DNA of 64,000 bases from Seriola aureovittata (GCF_021018895.1 NC_079366.1:28110770-28174769); one strand, 5' to 3'. Counted from the first letter of the stretch, positions 20,723-32,839 are shown. Program-made: numbers and translations. The notes: generated by a model from the letters alone, not told the origin.

Positions 20723-23709
20723 TAAAGGTGTTCACTTGCTCTCCCCTTCCAACTGCTCATTTCTGTTATTTTTGGTATCATCTTTCGCACATACAACAGC
20801 TGCACAGCACATCTACCGCTGATCCAAGCGGATAGAGCTTCCCCTGCTTTCAGCTCAGTCCTGAATATTCAATCATTATCATTTAAATAAAAAAAGTGCT
20901 TTGGGAACACATTACGTGGCCTCTGTATTGTTACGTGGTGGGATGTGGGCAACATTTTTGAGATTTTCAAGATGGCTATGAGTCGGGAGCCACGGGTCAA
21001 AGAGAAAGGGCCGCAGCATATTGACGACGCCATTGGGGAAGCAAGGCATTTGCAATGTGGGTGTCCCTTTAAGTCAGATAGGGGCATGCATACACCATGG
21101 AGAGCCAACAATCTGCAGGGTTTCATCCAACCAGAACCCCCACCATGTGGTTTCACTGCTTAATACTCCTTCACAAGTAGAAGGCAGGACCTCGTCAGTG
21201 GAAATCACCTGCTAATGTGATCAGTCAGAATGAAAACCTGCTGGGAACCATCCAGGGAAACACTGGAACCTGTCTTTGAGGCACAGGAAAAGCCTGAAGA
21301 CACTTCACCGCTCATCCAATACACAGCGCACATCAGTTCTACTTGAGCTGACTGGCAATCTCTGGTGTTTAATTTCTGCAGATGATTCAAAGCATGATGC
21401 AAGATAATGAAAGAAAAAAAAAAAGAAAAAAACACAGGCTAGTGGTGTGAATCATCCACAGAAGTGAAACACGAGGGAATGTTTTCGTGTGCACGGAACA
21501 GATTGTTAGTACAGCTCCAAGTCAGGCTTATCAAAACAATTTAAGCAGCGGCTTCATTAGGGTTCATTAATTTTATATCACCTTAATCTGGATTTTCAGT
21601 AACTGTTTTGCACAAGGGCAAATATTGCTTTCTAATCCCAGGGAAAAATGATGATGCTACACAGCAAATATTTTCAGCTGCATCTGCTCTTTTGCTGACA
21701 TGAGATGAGGCTTTATCATAAGTTAAAGAGAGCTGAAAATCCTGCTTTTAATCCAATGTATGATGATGAAAGGTGTGATGTATAATTTGTGTTATGCTGA
21801 GGATCAAACAACACTTTCAAAACCTTATTTTTTGGGGAGGGTCGTGTTTTAACTGAGCCATGTGGTCTCAGGAGATGTTTCCCGAACAGATGACATTCTG
21901 GACAAACAAAGGTTTTCACCCGATAACAACCGTATGTGAAAACAGACACTCACAGGTTCAGTGATGTTAGGTTTCACTTGTTTCCCTCCCACGATCTCTG
22001 CTCAGCTTCCCTTTCTCTCTCACCTTGGACAAAGTGGTAGGAGTGTGAAAAGCTTTGGAGTGGAACATGTTCGTCTTTAAATACGAGCGAGTGCCATCTG
22101 GGAATATCCCAGCATGGACGACGTGGCAGCCAAATTCTGTAGTAGCTCACAGTACATGTGTTTACCTGTGTTTGCGAGCTGCCCTTGAGAAAGAGAAAGT
22201 GAAAGGGAGGGAGAAAGGAAGCACAGACAGATGGATGGGGGAGATAAAGAAACAGAGGGAACAGAGATGGAACCTTAAGGATTCTCCAAAGTTATACTTA
22301 GAATTGTTTGTAATTTAATCGAACTAAGCCTGAAACATTTGTAAAAACTTGTACATTGGGAGAATTTCCAACAGAATTTGGAGTTTTGGGAAAAATAAAA
22401 GATGGTAAAGTATGGAATTCTGAAGCTTTTGAGATTAGGCAAACTTGGACTAAACAGTTGGACTAATTTTGGTGACAGAATATTTATCTCTCAAGAGTAA
22501 AATCATTTTTTCTGTTTCAATAAACCAAGTTGTATCTTGGGTAAGAAACCAAATGCAAGTGAAACGTCCAGAACTACTTGAAATCTTAACCATAAGGGAT
22601 GAATTTTACATATACATATATGAAGTGGGTTTTGGTTTTAAGTCAAGCTTTTGTCAAGTGACAATCACCACCACCCACACCCAGTAAGAAAGCATGTTTG
22701 GCAGCAGAGAAAACTTAACTTACATCACTGTGATAGATAAATAAAGACATGTCATTTGAACGATCTGCTGAATTAAGACTTTAAAAATGAATAAATAAAT
22801 CAAACCCACTTTTCACCTTTTTTTTCCAAGGCTAAACTGCATTAGCTGCTACGTGCAATAAAAGCTAAATACTCTTGAGAATATAGTTTGCTATAATTAC
22901 GGGTTGTTAGGTGGTGGTGATGATGGCACTCATTTTGTGCTGCTATAATGACACTACAATGCAATAAGGCAGCATTACGTTCTAGGACCTACAGCTAAAA
23001 GTTTCCAGAAGACGTTCTTTCTGTTTCTGAGGAGATTTTCATTTTAATGGGCAGTTAATAAGATGGAGGAGAAGAGGGCACAACTGGAGACTAGTGGGTT
23101 ATATTTGGTGTTTGTAGTGCGTACTTCTGTCTGTTAACTTTCACCTTCATCCCTCCGTTCAGTGTGAGAACTCGTAATGAAAGTTGTAAGACTGAGTCGA
23201 AGAGAGACATCTGAGTTAATACAAGCAGACGGAGGCAAAAATGAGTTTACTGAAGAACAGGAGAAGAGGAAGTGTGAGCAGCGCCGGGGAGAAGACTTCA
23301 ACAGACAGGAGAAGATTACAATGCATCTGTGCTTTTAAATCTATCCTTATTTATTATAATCAGCGGAGTTGATGAGATGTAATTGAGCTCTGGGAAAGTC
23401 AATTCAAATCAAAAACACGTTTCATTTTGAGTTTCAGTACTGAATGAGAATGTGGTGCTTCAGTATCTCCACCTGCTCTCACTCCCAAGTCGACACCAGC
23501 ACCTTGGCGTCATGTTTGTTTAACACACTGGGTGCCTCTTTTAGCGTCATTACTCAAGGTGTCTGTCAAGATTTTACTGATACGTTCAGTATTGACGAAT
23601 TTGTGACTTGGCAAATACGTAAATCAACAACAAATCCTCATTACGTGAACAAGAAATGTTCACTACAGAACACACTTGTGGTTTTATTGTATGTGAACGC
23701 AATTTTTTG
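20723..23709. other. Unassigned, possible conserved non-coding blocks
   Basis: No exon is visible. The segments 21520-21700 and 22790-23060 are complex, AT-rich and non-repetitive. The segment 20930-21165 is richer in G+C and may be an unrecognised dispersed repeat. None can be named. Confidence 0.3.
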
Positions 23710-23872
23710 AAGTTATTGTTTTGGGCCTTTGTTGGTTCATTAGGACAATGTAGACTGACAGGAAATGGGACAGAGCAGGGGAATGACATGGAGCAAAGGA
23801 GTGTAGCCGGTCGGGATGAACCGGGGACTCGCTGCTAAGAACCATTTGCGCCCATGTGGTACGTGCTAAACT
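23710..23872 (-). mobile_element. tRNA-derived SINE, same superfamily as 12.1 and 20.6 kb
   Basis: On the minus strand the head carries TAGCACGTACC (diverged A-box region) and GGTTCATCCC (B box, near 23813-23823). The body has 'ctccatgtcattcccc' and ends with 'acaaaggcccaaaacaa'. The order of parts and the tail equal those of the SINE at 12062-12241. It is more diverged at the head. Confidence 0.65.
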
Positions 23873-23999
23873 GTATTTATATTCTGATGATGACGGTCGA
23901 GTTTAAAAATATGGATTCTAGATCATTCTGAGTATATTTTAGCTTGTATCTAGGAGACACAAGCTACAAGCCACCATAACATTTCTGAATCTGAATATT

Positions 24000-24600
24000 T
24001 AAGCCTACGATAAGTGATATTTTTGGCCACTTGGGGGCAGCAGAAACTTGTGGTGAACACTAGATCAAAATGTCGCCTTAAGTTCATATGGTACACTTAA
24101 TTCCAAACACAAAGAGCTTCATGAAAGCAACTGGACTTGCTTGAGTTACTCTCATCCGAAAGTCTTCTTCAAGAACCTCAAGCAAGTCCCGTCGCCTTCA
24201 CACAGCTCTTAAGAGACACCGTGACCTGGATGACTGAGAATCTTCAGACCTATCATCGAAGTTGTTTCTATACGCAGTTAAAGAGAAAGTTTATCAGTAA
24301 TTTGGATTCCTGTTTTCCGTCCACCTGATGAAACTCTTTTAGCTCTGTTTTTGGTCTCTACCAACTCCTGAGGGAATATGTGGCTCTTTACTGGCTAAAT
24401 GCTCCACCGTGTTTACCAGCTGGTTGCTAACGGTCTGAGCAGGTAGTGAACAGTGAGTTAACAGCTGCCTGCTGCACCCGAAAACAAGTCTGTGAGAGCA
24501 GAGCGAGTAAATCAAAGTTAGGGTCTGAACAGCCTTACATTCATGAGGCGGACAGCTAAACAATGAGCTGAAATTGGTTCTAAAGCAGAGGGGAGGTGCA
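24000..24600. repeat. Mosaic fish repeat with a fold-back insert
   Basis: Two blocks, about 24005-24110 ('ggccacttgggggcagcaga') and 24330-24600 ('gctgcctgctgcacccgaaaac', 'gctaaatgctccacc'), resemble parts of one dispersed fish repeat I recall. They are split by 24115-24290. The insert holds an inverted repeat of about 21 bp with few mismatches: 24127-24147 GCAACTGGACTTGCTTGAGTT pairs with 24174-24195. It also holds the phrase 'gacctggatgactgagaatc', typical of a short fish repeat. Naming is from memory. Confidence 0.45.
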
Positions 24601-25238
24601 GATTCAGATAGGCAACCCTTTTCACATCCTCACAATTTATTTAATTTTCACTATCTCTAATGTGAGGATTAGACGACACAATCAAAGCTTGATAATGGCC
24701 TCTAGGGACAGACGCGGCTCATCGTGGAATGGACACAAAAAAATGATGTTCCTACACCACAAATTGTGTCACAGGAGAAGACGACGGATTCTGCGCCTAT
24801 GGACGCTTCACAAAGCCCAGTGGAAACTTGAATATAACAGTTGTTGTTTTCGTGACGCACTACAACATGCTCTTTGCACATCGTGGTTGTTGAAATGTGC
24901 GATCCTCTTTGCACATCGCCAAGGAAGTACAGGGGTACAACAGTGCAAGCTGCAAGCTGATTGGTCAGCAGGAGATCAGCATGTAATTTCTCAAGCACTC
25001 AAATGTCTTGGATCCTGTCCTGAGGCAAGAGAAGAATATTGCTATTTTAAAATTTTTAACAGATATGCTCCTTTTTTTTTTTTTTTTTTTTTAAATTTTA
25101 ATAATCCTGAGAGCGTGTTGCTTTGAACTCTGCTGCAGGTCCATGTCTTCCAGTGTGAGGTAACTTGTAGCTTGTAAAACTTTACTCCTGCAGTAGCTTA
25201 AGAAACATTTACAGTGATACACTCTGCAAGAATATACC
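24601..25238. other. Unassigned; chance open frame and poly-T
   Basis: The longest open frame of the window (24596-25126, plus) lies here. It ends in poly-Phe encoded by the T run at 25072-25092, has no recognised domain, and the minus strand is also open over its middle, so it is not called. No splice sites or repeat ends are convincing. Confidence 0.35.
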
Positions 25239-25265
25239 GTGTGTGTGTGTGTGTGTGTGTGTGTG
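25239..25265. repeat. (GT)n microsatellite
   Basis: About 13 GT units. Confidence 0.9.
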
Positions 25266-25378
25266 ATGGCCAACGTGCCTACAGGGATGCTGTGTAGGAC
25301 TGATTGGGTTGGTGGCCTGCTCTCTGACAATCTGCTGTAATGGTGCCAGGATGATTTATACCAGGCTGTTTCTTGAAA

Positions 25379-25410
25379 ACACACACTTGCACACACACAC
25401 ACGCACACAC
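25379..25410. repeat. Interrupted (CA)n microsatellite
   Basis: CA units broken by TTG and CG. Confidence 0.85.
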
Positions 25411-26115
25411 TTTCTCATGGTCTTTCCTATTTTTTTTCTTCCCCGCTCCTTCATTCCCCTCATCTCAATCTTTCATCCTCTTTTTTCCCCTCCTCCCCCT
25501 GCCTTTCACCCCCCCCCCCCTTCTCTCTCATCCTAGCAAAGTGAGTGAAGGTGATTTTGGATTCTGGCTTTCAGAGAGGTGCCCTCTCTTTTCCACTTTC
25601 TCCTCTCTGACATTTTAATCTGCTTCTCAGTTGCTCACTGACCTTTTTTTTCTACCCACCTCTTTTCTTTCTTTTTTTCTTCTCCCTCTCCCTTTAACCT
25701 CTTTTCACTCTCTCACTCTTTCTCTTCTTTCTCTCCATCCTATCAATGTCAGCATTTCCTTTTTCTCCATCAGTCGAAAATTCGTTTCACTTTAATTGTT
25801 GCCCTCTCTTGCAGCCTTTTCCCTCTCTTTCTCTTGTAGCACTCTCTTCCCACTGTCCATCCCTCTTTCTTTCCTCATCTTGGTATTTTACACAATGGCA
25901 AGTGACATTTCTTGCTGATGCCTCTTCCTTCTCCCTCCTGGCCTTTTTGTGCCACCGTGTGTTCTTCTTTTTCTCCTTCCTTTTACATGCTTTTTCTCTT
26001 TATACCTCTTTTTTTCGGTCAATCTCCGATATTTCTTTCTGTCTTTCATTTAGTCCTCTCTCCCACCGGACTCGTCTCACAGGAGGACACCTTTGGCTTT
26101 CCCTCTGGCTTTTAC
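25411..26115. repeat. Pyrimidine-rich block
   Basis: About 700 bp with marked C+T excess on the plus strand, including a C-run at 25509-25520 and many tctttt/cctcc words. The open frames at 25746-26159 and 25912-26352 are Phe/Ser/Leu-rich products of this composition and not genes. The tract could form triplex DNA locally. Confidence 0.7.
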
Positions 26116-26281
26116 TTCTTCAGAACTCAGTTTTTCTTTTTGATTCTGAATGTCCTTGACTTCTCCCTCCCTGTGTGCCCATTGCACAGCAGACTAGGAT
26201 TACTTTCCAATACAATCGCCGCCAATAAATTTGCATCCTCATTTCCTTATTCTCCAACTAGAATTTCTTCCTCATGGTTGT

Positions 26282-26595
26282 ACACCTCCGCCAAAGAGCC
26301 AGGAAAAAAGGTCACAATCCCCCCTCTGTTCCCGAGTTACAGCACTGAATAATGGCCACAAGTGTTTTTACAAAACATTATGATGTCACAGTGAAGATGA
26401 CCTTTGACCTTTTTTTGATATAAAATGTCATAACTTCATAATTTTAAACTATTATATTTGTGTTAAACTGTATGATAATTAACGCATGAATTCTTGAATT
26501 ATGGCAAAAACCCTGTTCTGAGGTCAGAGTGACCTTTGACCTTTTGACCAGCAAATCTAATCTAATCAGTTCATCTTTAAGTAAAAGTAAAATGT
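26282..26595 (+). repeat. Teleost dispersed repeat with 'gacctttgacc' motifs
   Basis: The order 'cacctccgccaaagagcc', 'aaggtcacaatcccccc', 'gatgtcacagtgaagatgac', 'ctttgacct', then a second 'gtgacctttgaccttttgac' and 'atctaatcagttcatcttt' is that of a widespread fish dispersed repeat I remember. The two near-copies of the GACCTTTGACC word, about 130 bp apart, are visible here. They also resemble nuclear-receptor DR1 half-sites (TGACCTTTGACC). Element class unknown. Confidence 0.55.
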
Positions 26596-26599
26596 CTGT

Positions 26600-29500
26600 C
26601 CCTTCCCATTTTTGTTTTTCTTTTTACTTCCACCCTCATTTACTTTTTGCATTTTCCTTTCCTATGTTGGTGTTTCTTTACTTTTTTCTTTTATCCTCGA
26701 CTCCCTTCACATCAAAGGAGTCAGTTTAATTTAACCCCAAACAGATTTAGCTAATTTAGAGATTATATCAAGCTGAACCGAAAAAAGTGGGATGGACTTC
26801 ACATGACGACTTTCCAAAGCAGCTTGTGGCGACACCGGAAGACCAGAGGCATGTTTACACAGTAAACCGTCCTCAATCCTTCCAGCAGGAAGTTCTGTTT
26901 GACACAGACCAGATCTTCCGTCTGACTCTACACACAAGTGGAACCTTCTCTTTTCTGCCCCTGTGGCGCTCACAGTGGCTGCCTCTGGAGCAACGATGCG
27001 ACTGGTACCAAAGTAGGGCACTGTGCGTCTGCAGGCAGTGCTGGGAAGAAGAAGCAGCGATGGAAATCAGGGGGGGGGGAAGCAAGTATGGGTGGTGTGC
27101 AGTTGCGTTTGTAGTTGTGTATCGTCTTATTTGAATCTGATCTCAACCTTCTTGGTTGGAGTTTTTACTTCCAAATTTTACTTTGAACTCTCAGCTAACG
27201 TTGAATTAAAACGTCTGTGTCGTGGTCAAAGGCTGGTCTGTGTAGAACATCCACTGACTTGCACTTCAGTGAGCAGTGGGAAATGCACAGGGAGAGAGTG
27301 GTTTAAATATTTATTTCTTGGTTTAGGTTTTGTTTATCTCTCCTCCTGCGGTCATCACTTCACAGATCGGGCTCCTACTGACGTTGAGAACTGAATTTTA
27401 AAAAACCAAACAGCTTCCCAGTGTGTGCACACTTTGCACGGCTTGAATTACTTTACGTTATGCAGCGTGTTCCCGGAGTGGATTTGTATGAGCCAGAGTA
27501 CACCTCTGAAGATACACAACACACCGAGGCAGAGGCTCGGCCCGCCACTGATACCGCCCAGCTACGCCTCTTGGCAGCGGCGGCAGCGCCATAAAACCAG
27601 GACAAATGAACAGCTGCTGGAAGCCAAACAGGCAGAGCTGAATGACAGTGTTCCACCAATCCCAGTGCAGAGACAGCATGTGACAACAGGCGGCCTAAAA
27701 AAGAAACTTGATTTGACTATAAACAAAAAGAAACAGTCGGCTCCAGAATGCAGGGGAGGAGACTACTACATCGTTTTGTGAAGCTAATTAGCGGCGCTGA
27801 TACTTGATATTCAGTGTTATGGCAAGGTGACCCTTCCAAACAGAACAAAAGGAGCCTTTGTTGTGGTGTGGTGGTGGTTGTTGTGTGTTATGATGGTACA
27901 TGCAAAACCTGTTGTGTTTTCAGTTTATTAAGGAAACAGAAGCACAACCTCCAGTAATAGACTACAAGATCCCAAATATCATGGTAAATGTGGTTCTATC
28001 ACTGAGCCGGGGCCAAATTGCAGGATATATAATTTCAGAGGATGTATTTTGCAAATACCAACCAGTTAAACACAAACCTTTAAAGCAGAACAACGCTGAT
28101 TTCTTAAGATATAAATATATAGAAGCAGTCATAACTGCAATGTACACACTGTGATTCATTCCCTTTTAATGTTAACAGCAACATTACTGGTGAATTTATA
28201 GAAGCTCTCAAGCTATTTTTCTGATTTGTGATTCTATGTCATTTAATATAAAAGCTGAGTGTATACTCCCAGTTATCTGAACAGCAGAGAAAGTTTTATG
28301 TGAGTGAGATGCTAAATTAAAGCCTGTTATTTCTGCAAAAATGTTACTTGAAATAAACACCACACACCTCACACACACCTCTCTTGTGAAAAATGACTAT
28401 ACACAGGTTTTTAACATTGGGAACAACACGTCAGACGGACACTGGTCATCTGTTGGAGTCTGTGAACGATCGTTTTTAGAGAAGATTTTCTTTCACAAAG
28501 TCACTGGAACAGAACTTGGGGAATCTCATGTAGATGTTATTGTTGCTGTTGCTGTTTCTGAACGTTTTTATTTTATTTGTGACAATTCTGCTTTTGTTTT
28601 CATTGCAAATTAGTATTTTAACTTGTTTTCTGTGTTTTGTTTTATTGATAGAGTGTGATTTTAATTAATGTTTGTTTATTTGGAAGACTAGGGGATATTG
28701 GGGATCCATATTAATTAAAAAGAATAATGAAGGACGTGATTTTTATGGGTTTTTTTAATAAGCGATCTCGACTCTTTCCTCCTTCACTTCTGAGGGTTCA
28801 GTGAAAATCGTCTAACCTTATCATCGTGTTCTATATGTTGTCAGCGATTGCAGTGCAAAGGTGTAGTGTATGCCTTATCCTCTCTTATCCCCTCTCCTAT
28901 CCCTTTTCTTATCAGCCCGGGAGGGAGAGCAGGGATTAACAAGTCCCGCGGAGAAGAGGGTAAGTGCAATAGGAGGAGGAGGCAGAAAACTTTAATACCT
29001 TGTAAATTCCACACTCTTATCTGGTTCCCAGGTTTTGTATCAGATCTACAGAGTTTGCACATAGTGGATGATTTATGCTGATACCAAGTAGGTCAAGAGG
29101 GGGAGAGGAAAGTGGTGACGGAGCGGACCTACATCAGTAGAAGATAAAAGGATGACTGGGTGGGTGGAGAATGAAGGGAGTGGGTTAAAAACATGACTTA
29201 AAAGTTGAGAAATGAGAGACGAGGGGAACGTGAGAAAGGGAAACACAAACTAAGAACTATAGAAACAGAAATCTGAGAGGTCATGGTGATTAAGATTGCC
29301 AACCTTTCTTTTGCTCTTACTAATGTCAAGACACCCCAGGCTCTGAACGATGGAGCTGTGACAAAGGCTGTCTCTCTGTCTCTCTTTCAGGCCTTTAGCC
29401 CGACTGACAATGCTCTAATAAAACAGCACTGAGCACACAATGGGCCCTCGCCCAGAAAGCACCGACAGACCTCATGATGGATCCAAAAATAAGAACACTC

Positions 29501-29734
29501 AAGCTCGAGCACTTCGGTGCAAGTGAGTCACTGAAGTGAGACGCTGCCGTTACCAGATAACACCTGTGATGTCACACGTCTGGGTTTTGATATTCAATCC
29601 AAGTCGCAATGAAAAGAGAAAAAAAAATGAATTCTCCCTTTTAGTAAATTTTCACATCGTATTATACATCCATGTGAAAAAAACAATGTGCAAAATCAAG
29701 ACTAATCAAAGTCCTGAAAATCCAAACTACTGAA
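26600..29734. other. Unassigned; a G+C-rich patch with overlapping open frames
   Basis: Around 26780-27110 and 27425-27781 the sequence is richer in G+C and several frames are open on both strands at once. That is typical for chance frames. No domain is recognised. The rest, 27800-29734, is AT-rich with nothing identifiable. Confidence 0.3.
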
Positions 29735-30045
29735 AAGGTGAACTTTTATATAACTCACCTGTTTTATTAATTTTATTAAGGTTTAAAGTTCAGCACGATT
29801 GAGGGCGTGGCTGCTTTCAGAAACAATTGGGTGAGTGTACGCCTGCCACAAACCGGAATTCACCGAAGTCTCCACTCAACACACCTTTCCCCACCTCTTT
29901 GGCCATTTTTGGATTAACCCGGGAGGTAGGTGGAGTCAGGTACTGCCAAGGTGGAGACGGTGGAGCAGCCCACTCTGAGCTTCACAGCCGCTCTTCAGAA
30001 ACTTATACTGGTGATGTCACAGAGGCTACGTTCATCTTTTAAATA
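29735..30045 (+). repeat. Second copy of the 14.9 kb repeat (3' part)
   Basis: The first 90 bp ('gtgaacttttatataactcac', 'aaggtttaaagttcagc', 'gagggcgtggctgc') align with 15108-15170. It extends beyond that copy and ends 'ctggtgatgtcacagaggct' near 30025, as such repeats do. The 5' half seen at 14.9 kb is missing, so this is 5'-truncated. Confidence 0.6.
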
Positions 30046-31627
30046 CAATTTATGATCATTACACATCTAGCCCATTTATTGGGACAGATGTGTAATAACG
30101 CCTTTTCAATAGTCTGATAACAGTCAAATAGGCTGGATTATTGCGGTGACTCAAACCAGCATTTTAAATCTCCAGTTTTCTGTCATGACCAGTCTTATAG
30201 TCAGTAGGATACCTCTTCCTATTCCCTCTTCTTCATTTTTTTTTTGTAGAAATGTAATGATCTGAATGAAACACTCCATAAATAACATATTCTGTATAGA
30301 TCCGGAGATTAAACAAACATGTGGACTTCTCAAAACACACTAATTAGCACAAGCACAGAACAGCCATCGGCACTGATACTCAAATGTCAGAACGTGGCTA
30401 CTCGAGTGGATGCATTCACACAGCAAAAACCTCTTTTTCTTTTTAGTCAAAGTCTTGCTTTTACTAAAGTTCTACACATTATGGTGCAAATGCTTTCAGA
30501 ACAGCTGTGTGATGAAGATAACGTACGAGGGGAGGAGAGCAAGAATAAATGTTGGCTTTGTTATTATTTCAGGAATGAAAAGGTACATTCAGAGGAGAGA
30601 TGGCAGCTGATGGTGAGGTTTGAATAGAGCAGACAAGCGATGGAGCAAACAGGTAGACTGACGCACAAAGAGCACATGCAAATGATGAAATATGAAGTTC
30701 CCTTTGTGCTTTTTTATGACACATTAGGAATGTACTGTTAAAACTATAAAATTACTGAGTGTAGAAGCATTTTTAAATCCTTTTTTTCATTGTGTTGAAG
30801 CGCTTAATGAAGTCTTTTCTTAATTTTGACAAGATTAATGACTATCTATGTGGATTCTGCTGCATCGTCCTTATGCTTTTTTGTATTTGTCAGTTACAGT
30901 TAATGAACTTCCTTCCCCTCAAAGGCCCAATCCACAACTTTGAAGTCTGAAAAGCTCTTTACTGGCGTGCGCAGTTGATGCTCCTGTCAACAGGTAAGAC
31001 CATAGAGGCCTGTCGCCTCTGGGTGTCAACATTGGTTGCAATGTGGATGTCAAAACCCTGGAGCTTACAGTGTGAAATGTGCAGGCTCGTTAAACTGTGA
31101 CAAATATTCACTGCAATCTCCTGACTCCTTGAGCCTCGAGCTGTATTTACAATGAGCAGGTGATCGCACATGTAACTTCTAAATTCACCTGCAAGCAGGA
31201 TTATAAGGCCAAAACACACGTGTTTACCACATGCCAGAAAAAACATTCACACACTTCTGATAAGTTCATTCCTCTTTTGCGCTGTTTATATTTGGGTTTC
31301 ACTCCTGTGTTCTTTGGCTGCTGCTGCGGCTGCATTGTTCTGCCAGTGTTCAGCTTTTCCCCTTGAGTCAGCAGCACAGCGTTTTCATAGTCCCACCTTC
31401 ATCCCTTTCTGATAGATGTTCAAGCTCCTGTCCCAACACTTCCCACCCAACACTTGTCACTCATCCTGAGAAGCTGTCTACCTGAGGCTGAGGTGACAGG
31501 CATAAAGCCAAACAGGAGCTATGGGAGGAAAATAGTAAAGCATGCTAATCTATGAATAAAATCCCAATATGCTTTGAATGGTTCCTGTTGTGTTTGTCTC
31601 TTTGTAAGCAGGACATAAAAACAAATT
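30046..31627. other. Unassigned, no gene seen
   Basis: AT-rich sequence; an ATGCAAAT octamer occurs near 30676. Short open frames only. Confidence 0.35.
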
Positions 31628-32091
31628 TTAAAGGGCCCAAGGGTTAAACTTCTACGATGTTTCATTTAAAGTGTTGATAATCACAAGAACAAAAATCATC
31701 TCCTGTCTAAAGCTTTTCTATGGAGCTCTAGTACCAACAGGTCAGTGAGCCAATCAGAAGAGAGGAAGCTCTGAGCCTTTTGTCTGATTGGCTGACTGTT
31801 TTCTGAGTGATCAGATGAAATATAGCAGATTTCAGGTTAAACGTTTAAAAACCAAATCCTGCAAGGTTGGTCCAGGTGGGCTTAGTTGCTTCCTTTGTTG
31901 TGACATCACAAAGTTACAGGAAGTCCTGACGGCTGGTTTTAAGGCTCAGTTTCTGAATACAGGCTGTGTGCATTTCTCTGTGGAGAGAGCTTTGATACTT
32001 GCACAGTATTAATATAGAAACTAGACCTGATCTATAATAATAATTAAAAAAAGACATGTAAATCTACTTCTTTACAATATGGGACCTTTAA
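31628..32091 (-). mobile_element. MITE family copy A, full length
   Basis: The ends are TTAAAGGGCCC (31628 on) and GGGACCTTTAA (to 32091), an inverted pair. TTAA may be a target-site duplication or part of the terminus. Internally it has the hairpin built from 'gccaatcagaagagagg' and 'tctgattggc' (31749-31792), the conserved 'gacatcacaaagttacagg' block and 'gtattaatatagaaactaga'. At about 464 bp it encodes no transposase, so it is non-autonomous. It is homologous over nearly its whole length to the copies at 39.8, 41.0, 56.4 and 62.1 kb. Confidence 0.85.
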
Positions 32092-32479
32092 CAGATTGAA
32101 AAGAATTTGAATAGAAAGTTAAGCTATGTGAGTAGGTTTTATGCAGATGCAATTCCAGCAATATGTGTTCATGTTCGTAATGATTATGACTTTATGAACA
32201 TGTTAGCGATGAACACAAACCCACATGAGATGACAGAACACTGCATGTCCCAGAGGTCATGAATATGATTGTAAAGCCCATATCACATGGCCACATACAA
32301 TAGAGACTAAATCATATCTGTTAATAGATATTTACTATTTACATGTATTATTACTTGTCAGATTATCTCCATACTGGGACAGAAGGGGTGAATGAAGGTG
32401 AATATGATATGAATGTTCTTTGCAGAGATCTCAACCCAACTAAGACAGCGCGTTAGACAGTGTTCGCTCTCTACCACCA
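32092..32479. other. Unassigned stretch
   Basis: Short AT-rich segment between the MITE and the SINE; nothing recognisable. Confidence 0.4.
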
Positions 32480-32656
32480 TCACCTATACACTAAATTAAA
32501 TGGACTGCACTATAACACAAGACTTACCACATTCACTCATTCATACGCTGATGGAATAGCCATCGGAGGCAATAAGGGGTTCAGTATCTTGCCCAAGGAA
32601 ACTTCAACCGACCTTGTGATTAGTGGGCGACCTGCTCTAGCTCCTGAGCCACGGGA
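32480..32656 (-). mobile_element. tRNA-derived SINE, second family, B box deleted
   Basis: On the minus strand the head reads CCCGTGGCTCAGGAGCTAGAGCA (A box), then 'ggtcgcccactaatcacaag' and 'gtcgg'. It then jumps to 'ttgaagtttccttgggcaag' and 'atactgaacccc', a block typical of a common fish SINE. Compared with the family as I remember it, about 35 bp with the B box and the 'ccggctcctcc' part are missing. The tail carries 'gaatgagtgaatgtgg'. Without a B box this copy should not be transcribed by polymerase III. Confidence 0.75.
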
Positions 32657-32839
32657 GGTAGGATATATCTTTTGGAAAAATAGTGTCTCAACCTTCCAGC
32701 GGAGTATGGAAGCTGTTTTGGTGGCTCATGGTTGCCCAGCATCTCACTAAGACACAGATTTTAACATTAATTTGTCACTTTTCTATATTTAAAAACACCA
32801 TCTGTGATACATAACACCATCTGTGTAAATGCAGAGGAA

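Noticed and set aside
24596..25126. Longest open frame (176 codons, plus strand)
   Set aside because: No recognised domain, C-terminal poly-Phe comes from a T run, the opposite strand is open over the middle, and no splice or promoter context is visible.
25746..26352. Two overlapping open frames of 137 and 146 codons
   Set aside because: Phe/Ser/Leu-rich products of a pyrimidine-rich block; they overlap each other in different frames.
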